NCBI GenBank assembly: GCA_949752735.1
Contig: OX457042.1
Location: 30,391,116 to 30,455,115 of the forward strand
DNA length: 64,000 nt
Reading direction: 5' to 3'
Origin: Lumbricus terrestris
Lineage: Eukaryota; Annelida; Clitellata; Crassiclitellata; Lumbricidae
Below are positions 33,050-43,128 of this stretch, in pieces (within the stretch, counting starts at the first letter, position 1; every line of letters begins with the position of its first letter). The notes beneath the pieces were generated by a model. The model was given only the letters and a program-made list of their open reading frames with translations, did not search any database and was not told the origin of the DNA. The translations under genes were made by a program, and so were the position numbers.

Positions 33050-33689
33050 GGTGCGCGGACGATTGATCACCGGACGATTGATCACCGGACGATTGATCAC
33101 CGGTCAAGTGGTCGCTGCAATTAACTAAATGAAAGAGAAATGTCGCATTTACCGCTAGCAAAGATAAACGTCGTCGGCTTTTTAAAATTCTTATATGTAC
33201 AATGTACATAGGCCTACATGAAATAGCTCATCACAATTATTAAATAGGCATTCCAAATAAACGTTTTTTGTTCTTTACGGTTAAAGGCCTATCGTAGTCC
33301 ATAAAATTGTTAAGTCAATATTAGCCTCAATGGCTTGCCTTAAGCTTTACCCAAAACCCTCAGTTCTGGTTGTTGTAGCCTACATATGAATAAATAGCAT
33401 ATAATATAAAGGGTTTTGTAAAAGGACATTTACTAATGTGTCGACTTGGAACAAACAGGAGTGTATGGTGTTTCAGTCGTTTCAGTAGCCAATATTTTCA
33501 CATTATTTTCACTTCGTATGATTCCATTACATATTAAATACATTATGTGGTAGGTTGAGTCTGCGTCATATCGTTTTATATAAATCGCGCTATGGTCAAT
33601 CGTCCGTTGATCAATCGTCCGGTGATCAATCGGTCAATGATCAAACGTCCGCAGTGATCAATCGTCCGGTGATCAATCGTCCTAGAACC
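33050..33689. mobile_element. Foldback element with GATTGATCACCG arms
   Basis: The left arm carries three exact 15-bp units GACGATTGATCACCG (33058-33102). The right arm (about 33593-33682) carries five or six inverted copies (GATCAATCGTCC). Ends again read GGT...ACC as in the foldbacks at 14029 and 51421. I could not find a clear 8-bp duplication, so the copy may be old. The core is non-coding. Confidence 0.65.
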
Positions 33690-33784
33690 GTAAAAAGCAT
33701 GAAATAAAACCATGAAGCTCCCTTCCCGAAATGCAAAATTGTAAAAAAGTAGAACTAATCAATTGGTTAGCCTACATTTTGTGA

Positions 33785-33965
33785 AAATTTCGGCCGGATG
33801 ACTAAAAAAAGGTCATCAGTTTCTTTAGAAAGGTAAATTCTGAATTTTTTAAGATTTCGGCCGGATGACTAAAAAGGTCATCCGTTTTTTAGGAAGAGAA
33901 ATTGGTGAAACACACCCCCCCGAAATCCTGGCTACGGCCTTGCTACTCTGGTTCGTATTTTAGCA
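33785..33965. repeat. hAT-like MITE fragment
   Basis: Two copies of TTTCGGCCGGATGACT followed by AAAAAGGTCATC (33791 and 33857). A right end CCTGGCTACGGCCTTG resembles CTGGCTACGCCACTG of the MITE at 23280. The left end is missing. Confidence 0.45.
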
Positions 33966-34440
33966 CTTCTGCATAAATGATTATGCAGTAGGGTATAATT
34001 AACATCTCCAAACGTCAGCCACTACTTCACTGGGGAAATATGTCTACTTTAAGTGCTGATTATCAATTTTAAATTGCTGCATAGGCATTTAACGGCGTTA
34101 AATGACTAAATTAATGCTATAGAAGCTGCAGATTCTTTCGTGTAATTAGTTAGAAGTTCCTGTCCTGATTTTCTAAGTTAAGCAGACTGAATCATAATAG
34201 CACAGAATAATAACAACAGTTACTAGGCTACGTCGTCTTCCCACTTCTGTCGTAGTCCGAATGTGATTGATTTGAAAGTGAGGCCGACTCCGAATGAAAA
34301 TGGCGGACGAGAGTGGGCGGGGCTAGGCTCAGTTCACAGGCGATTTCTCATTCCGACCAATCACAGCCAAGTAGCCTACACCGTTCGTCGGTCGCGGGAA
34401 CGTCTGTATTGATCGCTACTGTAGAAGATTTAGAGTCGCG
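33966..34440. other. No recognised feature
   Basis: AT-rich to 34230, then a GC-richer 200 bp without an open frame. Confidence 0.35.
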
Positions 34441-34449
34441 ATTTGCGAG

Positions 34450-34500
34450 TCGCTCATGAATAAGCTGGTGCCCTGCGCTTGGCTTTCGAGTGGCGCTCAT
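34450..34500. repeat. Dispersed 45-bp repeat
   Basis: GAATAAGCTGGTGCCCTGCG then CTTGGCTTTCGAGTGGCGCT. Close copies at 40902-40945 and, more diverged, at 52047-52092 inside the foldback element of gene H. Confidence 0.6.
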
Positions 34501-34504
34501 GAAA

Positions 34505-34705
34505 TTGCTGCACCCGAAAAATGTGCCCGATTTGAACAGGTCTTCACATGTTGTAATACTTTACTGTAGCCAAAAAGGTCATGACAAACTCTCAAATTAA
34601 ACGCAATTCTGCTTGAGTTTCGATAGTAAGATGAAAAAAAATGATAGATGATAAGACGCCATCTGTTGAAGATATGTTTATCAGTGTGATCAAAAACAAT
34701 ATTAT
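34505..34705 (+). repeat. Dispersed ~190-bp repeat, copy 1
   Basis: Matches 50435-50615 in the same orientation almost base for base: CCGAAAAATGTGCC, CTTCACATG.TGTAATACT, GCTTGAGTTTCGATAGTA, GATATGTTTATCAGTGTGAT. No coding potential. Confidence 0.7.
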
Positions 34706-34914
34706 TGACAAACCCAGGGCTGTTTTTAAGGAATTTTTAAAACTGCACATCCTCTTCTCTCCTTTCTCATCCTCCATGGTAAATTACTCCCAATCTAATA
34801 ATATTCGTTTATTCAAATTCAATCTGACACACCGCAGAACGATTACAGGTACATGGTTTTACGAAATACGGCCAGCTTCGCACGACACGCAAATCGGCTA
34901 CAACAGGTTCGGTA

Positions 34915-35145
34915 ACTTAACACTAATGACCTAAGTGTTGGAACGCTCCTGATCGGCCAAGCCAGGAGTGGGAGGGGCGATATTATTTTCAACAGACCCG
35001 AGGCAAACAACACAACAGAAAGCGCCACTGGCACCTAACAGAAAATTCAAATAAATTTTTGCCCTAAGCGAGGCTTGAACCCGGGTCGCGATAATGACTC
35101 TCAGTTTATCGGCCAACGCTCTCTCCACTGAGCTAGGGACCCCCC
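34915..35145 (-). mobile_element. tRNA-headed SINE
   Basis: Minus strand 35141 to 35061 starts GGTCCCTAGCTCAGTGGAGA and ends GGGTTCAAGCCTCGCTTAGG. The A box and B box are clear and the D arm pairs. The acceptor and anticodon stems do not, so this is a SINE head or tRNA relic. A non-coding body follows on the minus strand. Confidence 0.55.
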
Positions 35146-35299
35146 TAAATCTGAGGAAAATGAACTAATTTTACTAGTTTTAACTGCACGGAACGTGACG
35201 GAAGTGCTTCTACAACTGCACGAATCCATTTAGAACTGCACATTTTGTGTAGAACAGCAGGTTAAAAAAAGCCCTGAACAAATCCCAAAATGTTTTTAA

Positions 35300-35576
35300 T
35301 CGTAACTAGGCTACTAAAGAACAGACGGCTTGTAATACAAGGGCGCTAATAGCAGTCTATAAGCACGTCTATCCTTCGAGAAGAAATATAGGCAAGCATG
35401 TCGTCTGCGTATTGTGAGCAATTTGGGTCTACACTATTTCAATTTTTCAATTCAACTAGTTTATTCATCTCAAGAAATAAAGCAACTTAAATTCACAATA
35501 ATAAAACACAGAGCAAAAACATATGCCTAGGTATGTATGCGTCGTCTTTTAACCTTTTAAGTCACGTTCACAAAAG
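35300..35576 (-). other. Intron remnant of UGT E, part 1
   Basis: ACAGACGGCTTGTAATACAA then GGGCGCTAATAGCAG, and the following 200 bases, match the intron of H at 52700-52920. This marks the DNA as intron of a UGT gene. Confidence 0.65.
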
Positions 35577-35579
35577 GCG

Positions 35580-37550
35580 TAGTCCTTTATGTGCCATGGG
35601 GTCCCGTTTGCAAAATGGTGTTGGGGGAGTTTCTCACTTCCAATCGGTCAGTGGGTCCCTGGACATGAAAAATCACCGAGGTGCTTGTCTGACATGACGC
35701 CACGAATGACGTAATTGACAATTCCAATATGGCCGCCGCCGGCCATATTGGAAAATTCATCTTCTTTATTTCTTGCAGTATATGCACGTGTAATACCTCT
35801 AATGGTACTGATTCAGGTGTGTAGAATTCATTTCTGGTATTGTTTTTGTCATCAGGGGTCATCTTGAGGTCGCAAGGTCATGGTCAAGGTCATTTTTCAT
35901 CTTTTTCTTTCATTTTCCATTTCTTTCAGCTTATGAACGTGCAATACCTCTAATTGTACTAATTCATAGATGCTGAATTCATTTCTGACATTGTTTTTGT
36001 CATCCGGGGTCATCTGAATGTTATGAGGTCATGGTCAAGGTCATTTTTCCGCATCAATTACTTCGATTATAACTTGAATGAATGCAGCGTAGAAACAGGT
36101 GTTATAGCTTTAATTGGACTCGCTGTATGTGGCTTCTGATCCCACTGCTTGTAGGAGGGAGTGCATCAATTCCGAACGTGTATGTGATACAGTATAGTTG
36201 TCTAATCTCATCTGTTCGAACGTTTCACAGGTTGTAGTTGACCTTGGCTTTGCCCTGACACGCAACAAGTACTTCTCTACTAATGCTGCATCTTGCTCTA
36301 ACAGCGTGTCTGTCTCTCCAAAGTTTGTTAGATACTGCAGTGTACTGAACTGCACACAGTAGCTGCGGGTCTGGATCCCGTGCTCCTTGGACGTAGTCCT
36401 GCATGTGGTATCCAATCCTATGCTGTTGACCTGCAGGACTACGTCCAAGGAGCACGGAATCCAGACACGCAGCTATATACTGTGTGCAGTTCAGTACACT
36501 GCAGTATCTAACAAACTTTGGAGAGACAGACTCGCTGTTAGAGCAAGATGCAGCATTAGTAGAGAAGCACTTGTTGCGTGTCTGGGCAGAGCCAAGGTCA
36601 ACTACAACCTGTGAAACGTTCGAACAGATGAGATTAGACAACTATACTGTATCACATACACGTCCGGAATTGATGCACTCCCTCCTACAAGCAGTGGGAT
36701 CAGAAGCCACATACAGCGAGTCCAATTAAAGCTATAACACCTGTTTCTACGCTGCATTCATTCAAGTTATAATCGACATAATTGATGCGGAAAAATGACC
36801 TTGTCCATGACCTCATAACATTCAGATGACCCCGGATGTCAAAAACAATGTCAGAAATGAATTCTACATGCCCGAATCAGGGACATTAGAGGTATTACAC
36901 GTCATTTATATGCTGTAATAAATGAAAAATATGAAATTCAGATACCCTGACCTTGACCTCTATGACCTTAAGATGACCCCTGATGACAAAAGCAATATCA
37001 GAAATGAATTCTACCTACCCGAATCAGAAACATTAGAGGTATTACACGTGTATAGGATGAAATAAATGAAAAATATGAAACTCAGTGTTCTTGACCTTGA
37101 CCTCTATAACCTTAAGATGACCTCTGATGACAAAAACAATATCAGAAATGAATTCAGCATCTATGAATTAGTACAATTAGAGGTATTGCACGTTCATAAG
37201 CTGAAAGAAATGGAAAATGAAAGAAAAAAATGAAAAAATGACCTTGACCATGACCTTGCGACCTCAAGATGACCCTGATGACAAAAACAATACCAGAAAT
37301 GAATTCTACACACCTGAATCAGTACCATTAGAGGTATTACACGTGCATATACTGCAAGAAATAAAGAAGATGAATTTTCCAATATGGCCGGCGGCGGCCA
37401 TATTGGAATTGTCAATTACGTCATTCGTGGCGTCATGTCAGACAAGCACCTCGGTGATTTTTCATGTCCAGGGACCCACTGACCGATTGGAAGTGAGAAA
37501 CTCCCCCAACACCATTTTGCAAACGGGACCTCATGGCACATAATGGACTA
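35580..37550. mobile_element. 1.97-kb near-perfect palindromic transposon
   Basis: The left arm (35580-36403) and right arm (36431-37550) are reverse complements with very few differences, separated by only 27 bp. Ends are TAGTCC.TTATGTGCC. It is flanked by GCG on both sides (35577-35579, 37551-37553). The unfilled site AAAGGCGAGG... exists in the introns of A (480) and B (16749). The right arm holds four copies of a ~145-bp unit (GACCTTGACC...AAGATGACC.CTGATGACAA) and the left arm about two, so the arms are unequal. Each arm contains short open frames that mirror each other. Confidence 0.85.
36110..36729. pseudogene. Mirrored protein-coding remnant in the palindrome
   Basis: Both arms encode, facing outward from the centre, a frame with LLEQDAALVEK then CETFEQMRLDNYTVSHT and ELMHSLLQA. 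The pattern 'C.T..E.R...Y......LP' recalls the C-terminus of uncharacterised invertebrate proteins linked with mobile elements; weak. It is the captured end of some gene, present twice. Confidence 0.3.
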
Positions 37551-37553
37551 GCG

Positions 37554-37741
37554 AGAATGTGCGGATCACTGAAGTTTTCAGAAGCGATAGGCTACAACCG
37601 CTACATGGCAAATAATTATTCAGTAGACCCTAATCATCATTTTTTCATTCCTGACTGTCGTGATATACCGGGTACTGCGTGGTTTCTGACCAGGTCTGTA
37701 GATTCAGTGCAATAGGTCCTACAATTTATGGTCGCTGTATA
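37554..37741 (-). other. Intron remnant of UGT E, part 2
   Basis: GCGGATCACTGAAGTTTTCA then GAAGCGATAGG, and CTGTCGTGATATACCGGGT..., match the introns of A (490-640) and B (16765-16880). The junction to the E exon at about 37741 is a deletion end. Confidence 0.65.
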
Positions 37742-37996
37742 CTACTTGTCCAAGCATACCTTTCGTCTCTCCAACGGCGTTATCTCTACCCTGAACCAGG
37801 TGTATAAACGTGATATTATAATTATTAAACTTCTTAGCATCGGAAGCTGTGTCTTTGTCGGTCCGTATCCTTCGTCAGCGATGCATGAAAAGTGACTGCC
37901 CTGGACGATTGGCACGATAAGGATCTTATAAGACACTGAGAAGGCCACTAATAGACATAGTAAACACAGAATCGTTAGGCACCTAAAGAGAAACAT
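37742..37996 (-). pseudogene. UGT pseudogene E (N-terminal fragment)
   Basis: Starts MFLFRCLTILCLLCLLVAFS and SYKILIVPIVQGSHFSC, closest to gene H. About 54 bases are then missing (Cys-Ile joins ADEGY), the frame shifts, and homology ends near the GETKG segment. Everything after residue about 90, including both catalytic halves, is gone. The 5' flank is still recognisable as an H-type promoter. Confidence 0.85.
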
Positions 37997-38129
37997 CGAT
38001 GCTGTTTTAAAGCAGGTTATTAAGATCAGCTAGGCGACGTCAATTTATTAAAACCTTCTAGCTAGCACTCCGAGTTACATATTCATAGACCTATTAACTT
38101 TTGGTAATGTCTTTGCGCTAATTATATTT
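37997..38129 (-). promoter_or_regulatory. Relic promoter of UGT E, proximal part
   Basis: Matches the H 5' flank (54872-55013) closely: GATGCTGTTTTAAA.CAGGTT, GGCGACGTCAATTTA, CTTTGCGCTA. A MITE follows. Confidence 0.6.
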
Positions 38130-38137
38130 TTGGCCCG

Positions 38138-38514
38138 TAGGATTTCAGTTTTGGGGGCTGAATTTTGCGGGTGAAATTTTCCGTTTTTAGTCGGAAAAAA
38201 AATCTGACGACTTTTTTGGGCTCCTAATATTTCTGACGACTTTTTTAGTCATCGGCCGAAATACCTCAAGAAAATTTTCCATTTCGGCCGTCAAAATTTC
38301 TGACGACCTTTTTTTCGTTTGGTCGAAATCTTGGGGAAATTATTCCTTTTTCATATCCGCCAAACTGTCAGGGCAGACCTCGAGCGTACCTTTACGGTTA
38401 TTTGGAGGGCTAATGGGGGTTAATCGTGCAAATATTTCACTTTTACATGGGGGAAAAATGAATCGCCGTTTTAGGGGGGCTTAGCCCCCCTAGCCCCCTC
38501 CAGCGCCGCTTCTG
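38138..38514. mobile_element. hAT-like MITE in the E promoter
   Basis: Flanked by TTGGCCCG (38130-38137) and TTGGCCGG (38515-38522). Gene H has a single copy here, which gives an empty site. The right end CAGCGCCGCTTCTG resembles GCGCCGCCACTG; the left end is worn. Inside are several copies of the CTGACGAC-T-run-GTC hairpin motif. Confidence 0.65.
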
Positions 38515-38555
38515 TTGGCCGGTGTTTTTTAATAGGCGAAGTCCGTTGAGACATG

Positions 38556-39768
38556 AAATATTATTATTTAAGAAACAACTGGCAGAAGTAAGAGTGGCAG
38601 GTACACATTCAGAATGGTTCCGGATAAAGAAAGCGGTCAGACAGGGATGTGTACTGTCACCATATCTATTTAACATAGAAGCTGAGATGGTAAAAGTAAG
38701 AGTGGCAGGTACACATTCAGGATGGTTCCGGATATAAAAAGTGTTCAGACATGGATGTGTACTGTCACCTTATCTATTTAACATAGTAGCTGAGATGGCA
38801 ATGAGAGAAACTTTAGAATGTTTCCAAGGAGGGAAAGTATAGGCCTATTGGGAGTAGGAGGATCTCCAATCTAAGCTATGCTGACGATATTGCTCTGCTG
38901 GCTGAGTCAGTGATTGATCTACAAAGATTAATAAACCGGTTGGACAAGGTTAGCCGAAAATTCGAAATATTGATCAATATCGACAAAACAAAGGTAATGG
39001 GGTTAAATACTGTCATATCCGGATACAAGGAGAGCAGCTGGAACAAGTTGATGCATTTGTGTATCTTGGATCTTTGATGACAGAGGACTCAGATTGCAAC
39101 AAGGAAATCAAAACAAGGTTGGGTAAAGGAAAAGGAACAATGACGCCATTGAAAAACATTTGGAAAAGTCATGGTATATCGGTGACAACGAAAGCCAGAC
39201 TTATGAAGGTGTTGATATGGCCAGTTGCAACATATGGCTGCGAAGGATGGACAATCAAGAAATGTGATGAAAAGAGGATAAAATATATTTTGATATAGAG
39301 AATTTAATTGTAATGCGTATTAGAAATTTATTAATATAAGGTCTTGGACTGGTCTAAACATGTCAATTTATCCTCAAAACATTTTAATGGTTTTTAAATG
39401 AAAGGGCTGAGACAAATATTAAGAGTTTCCTGGATGGCAAGGAGTACAAACGAATGGGTTTTGGAACAGATTGGCCCAGAGCGACAACTACTAAGTAATA
39501 TCAAAACAAGAAGATTGAAATACTTAGGTCATATTGTGATGAAAAGGGTAACTGCATGGAGAAAGAAATTATGCAGGGAACAACAGGAGGAGTACGTGCG
39601 CGTGGAAGACCGAGGGCCAATTGGATGGAGAATATATGATCTTGGACTGGTCTAAACATGTGTCAACTGATGAGGACAGCCGAAGACAGATGTATTTGGA
39701 GACAGACAGTTCACGGTGCGGCCCAACTTCGGAGCGAAGATGGCTAAAGACAGACAGACAGACACACA
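38556..39768 (+). mobile_element. 5'-truncated LINE with 11-bp target duplication
   Basis: GTTGAGACATG flanks it on both sides (38545-38555 and 39769-39779), and H has the site unfilled. The element carries a worn reverse transcriptase and ends in GACAGACAGACAGACACACA, a short-repeat tail like that of RTE-type LINEs. Confidence 0.8.
38580..39655 (+). pseudogene. LINE reverse transcriptase pseudogene
   Basis: Polymerase motifs in order: AVRQGCVLSPYLFNI (38627, duplicated at 38740), SYADDIALLAES (38873), YLGSLMTEDSDCNKEIKTRL (39062), WPVATYGCEGWTIKK (39218), then after an insertion LRQILRVSWMARSTNEWVLE and RRLKYLGHI-like sequence. A ~120-bp internal duplication and an insertion at about 39293-39395 break the frame. 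The catalytic YADD is retained but the protein cannot be made. Confidence 0.8.
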
Positions 39769-39779
39769 GTTGAGACATG

Positions 39780-39978
39780 TGTCCTTGATCAGGGTAGCCT
39801 ATTGTTACAGTGAATAGAAGCAGAAAACCCATGCAAAGGTTGTAGTCTTATCCACTACGCGTTGATTTATGTGTAACCGTGTTATAAACCGCCAAAAACA
39901 GTTGACTTCTTAGTGTCACTCGAAGAAACCTGTTGTTTCTGTCTGTCTCGACGACTGTGGAATGACGTGTGAGGAGGC
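39780..39978 (-). promoter_or_regulatory. Relic promoter of UGT E, distal part
   Basis: TCCTTGATCAGGGT, AGCAGAAAACCCATGCAAAG, GTTTATGTGTAACCGTGTT and TTAGTGTCACTCGAAGAAAC match the H flank at 55045-55195. In E it is split from the proximal part by a MITE and a LINE. Confidence 0.6.
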
Positions 39979-41274
39979 CAAGAGGGTTAAGACGAGTTTG
40001 GTATCCAATCATCTTTGCTAATGAATACTGCAGTTGATGGAAATAGGTCTTCAACCAACTTTGCCATGAGAGCAAGCAGGCGCACCGTCCTGCTGGAAAA
40101 TAAAACCAGATGCTAGAACATACCTGGACTCCTCATGGACGCCCGCACATATGGAAAAGGGGGGCACTTGCCCCCTAGAAAATTGACATCTATGTTTTTA
40201 ACCACTACGTTTTTGTTTTAAAAATTTTCCTTGCATTAGGCCTAATGCACCAATGATACGAATGATACAGACAGTGAGTCAGAAATCTACGTTTAGAGAT
40301 CTCTATATAAATAAACATGCTCTTATAGCCTCTACCTTGCATGTTCAGGCTCTTTCTAGAAACTGTAACAATGACCATTGGCTTTCAGCCCTCCTGCGGG
40401 CGCCCATGCAAACAGCAGGCTTATCGATTACGGCCTACTTAAGTGAAATCCAGCTGTAGGGCAAATAATCACAACTGCAAAAAATTAAATACTAACGCAA
40501 AATTTTGAAAATTGCGTAAAGCACACTCAAATTGCACCAGGGAGATCTGCTTATTCACCAGCATTGTAGGCTAATTAGGCTTATATAAACCAAGTCTGCT
40601 ATAAGCCAGGCTCCATTTTGTCCATTTTGCAAGCTGTCTGCTGTCAGTACAGAATCCAGGGAGGACAACTGTAGATGATCCTGGATAAGGGGCTCTGGTT
40701 ATCACGCCTCGCGATTTACACCGAAAACTGACAAAGAGATCTGTTCAAAAGAATTGATACCCACACTCATTTGATCCTCGGATCCTCCACCTTCCTGAAC
40801 GACACCCTCTTTAACAGTTACTCTGGCCTTCTGGCTACCGGACCTGTTTCTGACTACTCTTTGGAATAGGCTTCTGATTCGATGCACGGATGCAGCACAT
40901 GTGAAAAAGCTGGTGACCTGCGCTTGGCTTTCGAGTGACGCTTTAGAAGCGTCTAGAGGAGTACCTACTCCTTGAAAACTGACACCTAATTTTCGTTCAT
41001 TTATTCATTCGTTCATTCTATGGACTTATATAGCGCACCTTTAGAAAACTACCTGTTGACATCTACTTTCTGATTTTTAACAAATTTCTAAAGAAACTAT
41101 TCGTATTATAAATTACACACAGTATGAAATTGAGAAATTTTCATAAGAAGCCTCTTTGAAATGTACCCGTATTCTTAATTTCCAGATTTGCATTTTCAAG
41201 CTCTTGCCACTAAAAATTTAACTGTGACTATCGTAAAAAATTTGCCCCTGCAAAAATTTCTACGGGCGCCCATG
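39979..41274. mobile_element. Unclassified 1.3-kb insertion
   Basis: GAGGAGGC lies on both sides (39971-39978 and 41275-41282), while H reads straight through with one copy at the matching place (about 55236). The right end CTACGGGCGCCCATG resembles the GGGCG ends of local MITEs. Inside are CCTGCGGGCGCCCATG (40392), a worn 45-bp dispersed repeat (40902) and no gene. It may be composite. Confidence 0.5.
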
Positions 41275-41365
41275 GAGGAGGCTGAGAGGATTGCGGAGGA
41301 CAGAGTGGTTTGGAGTAGCTGTGTCGCTCGATGCGCTGTCAGCACGTCAAAGGACTAAGGCAGTG
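41275..41365 (+). repeat. LINE 3' end fragment
   Basis: Reads roughly EEAERIAEDRVVWSSCVARC, the closing phrase of many LINE polyproteins. It matches 55236-55318 in H's flank. Confidence 0.5.
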
Positions 41366-42800
41366 GTTCCCAACCCGTGGCCCGCGGGCCAAACGTGTCC
41401 CGCCATGCCTAAAACGGGCAGTTATAAAAGGAGAGCGTGCAGTCAGCGACCAGACGTGGCCAGAATTTCAAGGAAAGTGGATGTATCGCGGCTGATGGAA
41501 GTTTTCGAGTTCGAGGCGAGATTTTTAGTGAAGTGAGGCCAGGAAACAGCGCTCGCATACACTCGTTATTGCGTCGTTGCGTTTCTCGAATAAAACACGG
41601 ATTCTGCTGGCGATTCTTTCGACACGAAATAGATTGTATTTCTGATCGAAGCGAGAATCGAATCGTCGACGCTGTGCGCTTTGTTCTGTGCATCTTCGCG
41701 TCGGCTTTCCTCCCGGATATCACGACAGGGCCTCTATTCGCTCAGTCATATGGAGTCACCTTATATTCCCTGAATTTATTTGCGAGACGATTGTTTTAAA
41801 ATTCGTTACCTACGAGGCGTCACTCTTTCTCTGGATTTAAAACGGCGGATTATCGTTGTGTTTTATTTCTGTTCACAAATAATCGTCGGAATTTATCGAG
41901 CGCTATCGGGCGTTACCACTTCGAATAAATCCTGGATCAATTGCGACAACAGCGGAGATTCACGTCCACGCTTCCATTTTGTCTTCATCAGGGACTTCAC
42001 AAAAATTGAGGCACGCTTAGATTCAACGCGATCGGTGATAAAAATAATTTGGGCTATTAACTAAATTGGCATGTGGTCTTAGAAATAAAACGGGGAATAT
42101 AATTTAATAATACTCCGGTCTAATTGCTGCTTGCAATAATATGTAAGCAATTGATTGCATTGAATGCAATTGATGTCGACTGAATACTTGATTGATTAAT
42201 AAGGAATATTAATTAAATCTTCTGGCCTTGTTCATTGCTAGTGATAGAGATAAAATTAACGATTTAACGCCAAGGAAGATTCTAGGGCTGCTATTCCTGC
42301 CCAACCTTCGGGGCCGCCTTCCTCGATGGAAATTGTTTTAGAGGCAATACAGGCCAATGCTAGGTCTACACAAGAGGCCATGACCTCTATGCAGTCGTCT
42401 ATGTAGTCGGCCATGCAATCACATGCTAGGGAAACAAGAGATGCTATTTCATCGGTGCAATTAAGTTTGGGGATAGACCCAAAGACGGGCCAATCTTGGT
42501 ATTCTACGACGGAGTGAAAGGTTATTTAGCAAAGCTCCAATCTCATATAAAGAGCTAGGGAGCAGAGATGTTTGGCCGCATTCGAACCTATGGGGTTCGA
42601 ATCCAGAGGTAACCTCCTCCTTTCCTCCATCTATCTCTATGGACTTTCCACAGCAACACGCTGTCCCTTCGTGCAATGATCCGAAAATGGCGAATCCAGG
42701 GATGGCGAAGACGGCGGGCGTCACAAAATCATTTGGACAACTTGGACAGCAGCCTCTAAGATTACGAGCTGGCTCTTCATTTGCAAACTGACATTGCTGC
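41366..42800 (+). pseudogene. Possible LTR-retrotransposon leader and gag remnant
   Basis: TATAAAAGG at 41425, AATAAA at 41592 and another at 41926 could belong to an LTR. From 42326 a frame reads MEIVLEAIQANARSTQEAMT then SMQSSM-stop and further gag-like Gln/Ser-rich sequence with several stops. No pol follows. I could not find a second LTR. Confidence 0.25.
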
Positions 42801-43128
42801 AACTTATGGTGGCGCGACTTTCACTGTCAATTACAAGCTAATATTGGAGCATTTTTTCTACTACATCCAACAATATGCTAGTTGACCAAAATATTAATAA
42901 TGTCTCGAATATACTTAATTATTCTCATTCATCTCATTTCTATTTCTCCGGGCTTCAAATAACAGTTATGCCTCTACATGTAGAATAAACAGGGTGCTGT
43001 TCTGCAACTAACAGCTTAGCCAGCTTAGGCTACACCTCTTGTTTCATAATACATTATTCAAGTGCTATGAAGAATAGCTCTGATAATTGTTTAATTGCCC
43101 ATCCAGAAATGGCGGTTCTCCAAATTTT
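42801..43128 (-). other. 3' flank of broken UGT exon
   Basis: 43020-43150 (CTCTTGTTTCATAAT, CAAGTGCTATGAAGAATAGC, ATTGCCCATCCAG) matches the 3' flank of gene I at 58205-58330. This supports the reading of the next feature as a UGT last exon. Confidence 0.6.

Noticed and set aside
35061..35141. A functional tRNA gene
   Set aside because: A and B boxes are good, but the acceptor and anticodon stems do not pair, and a SINE-like body follows.
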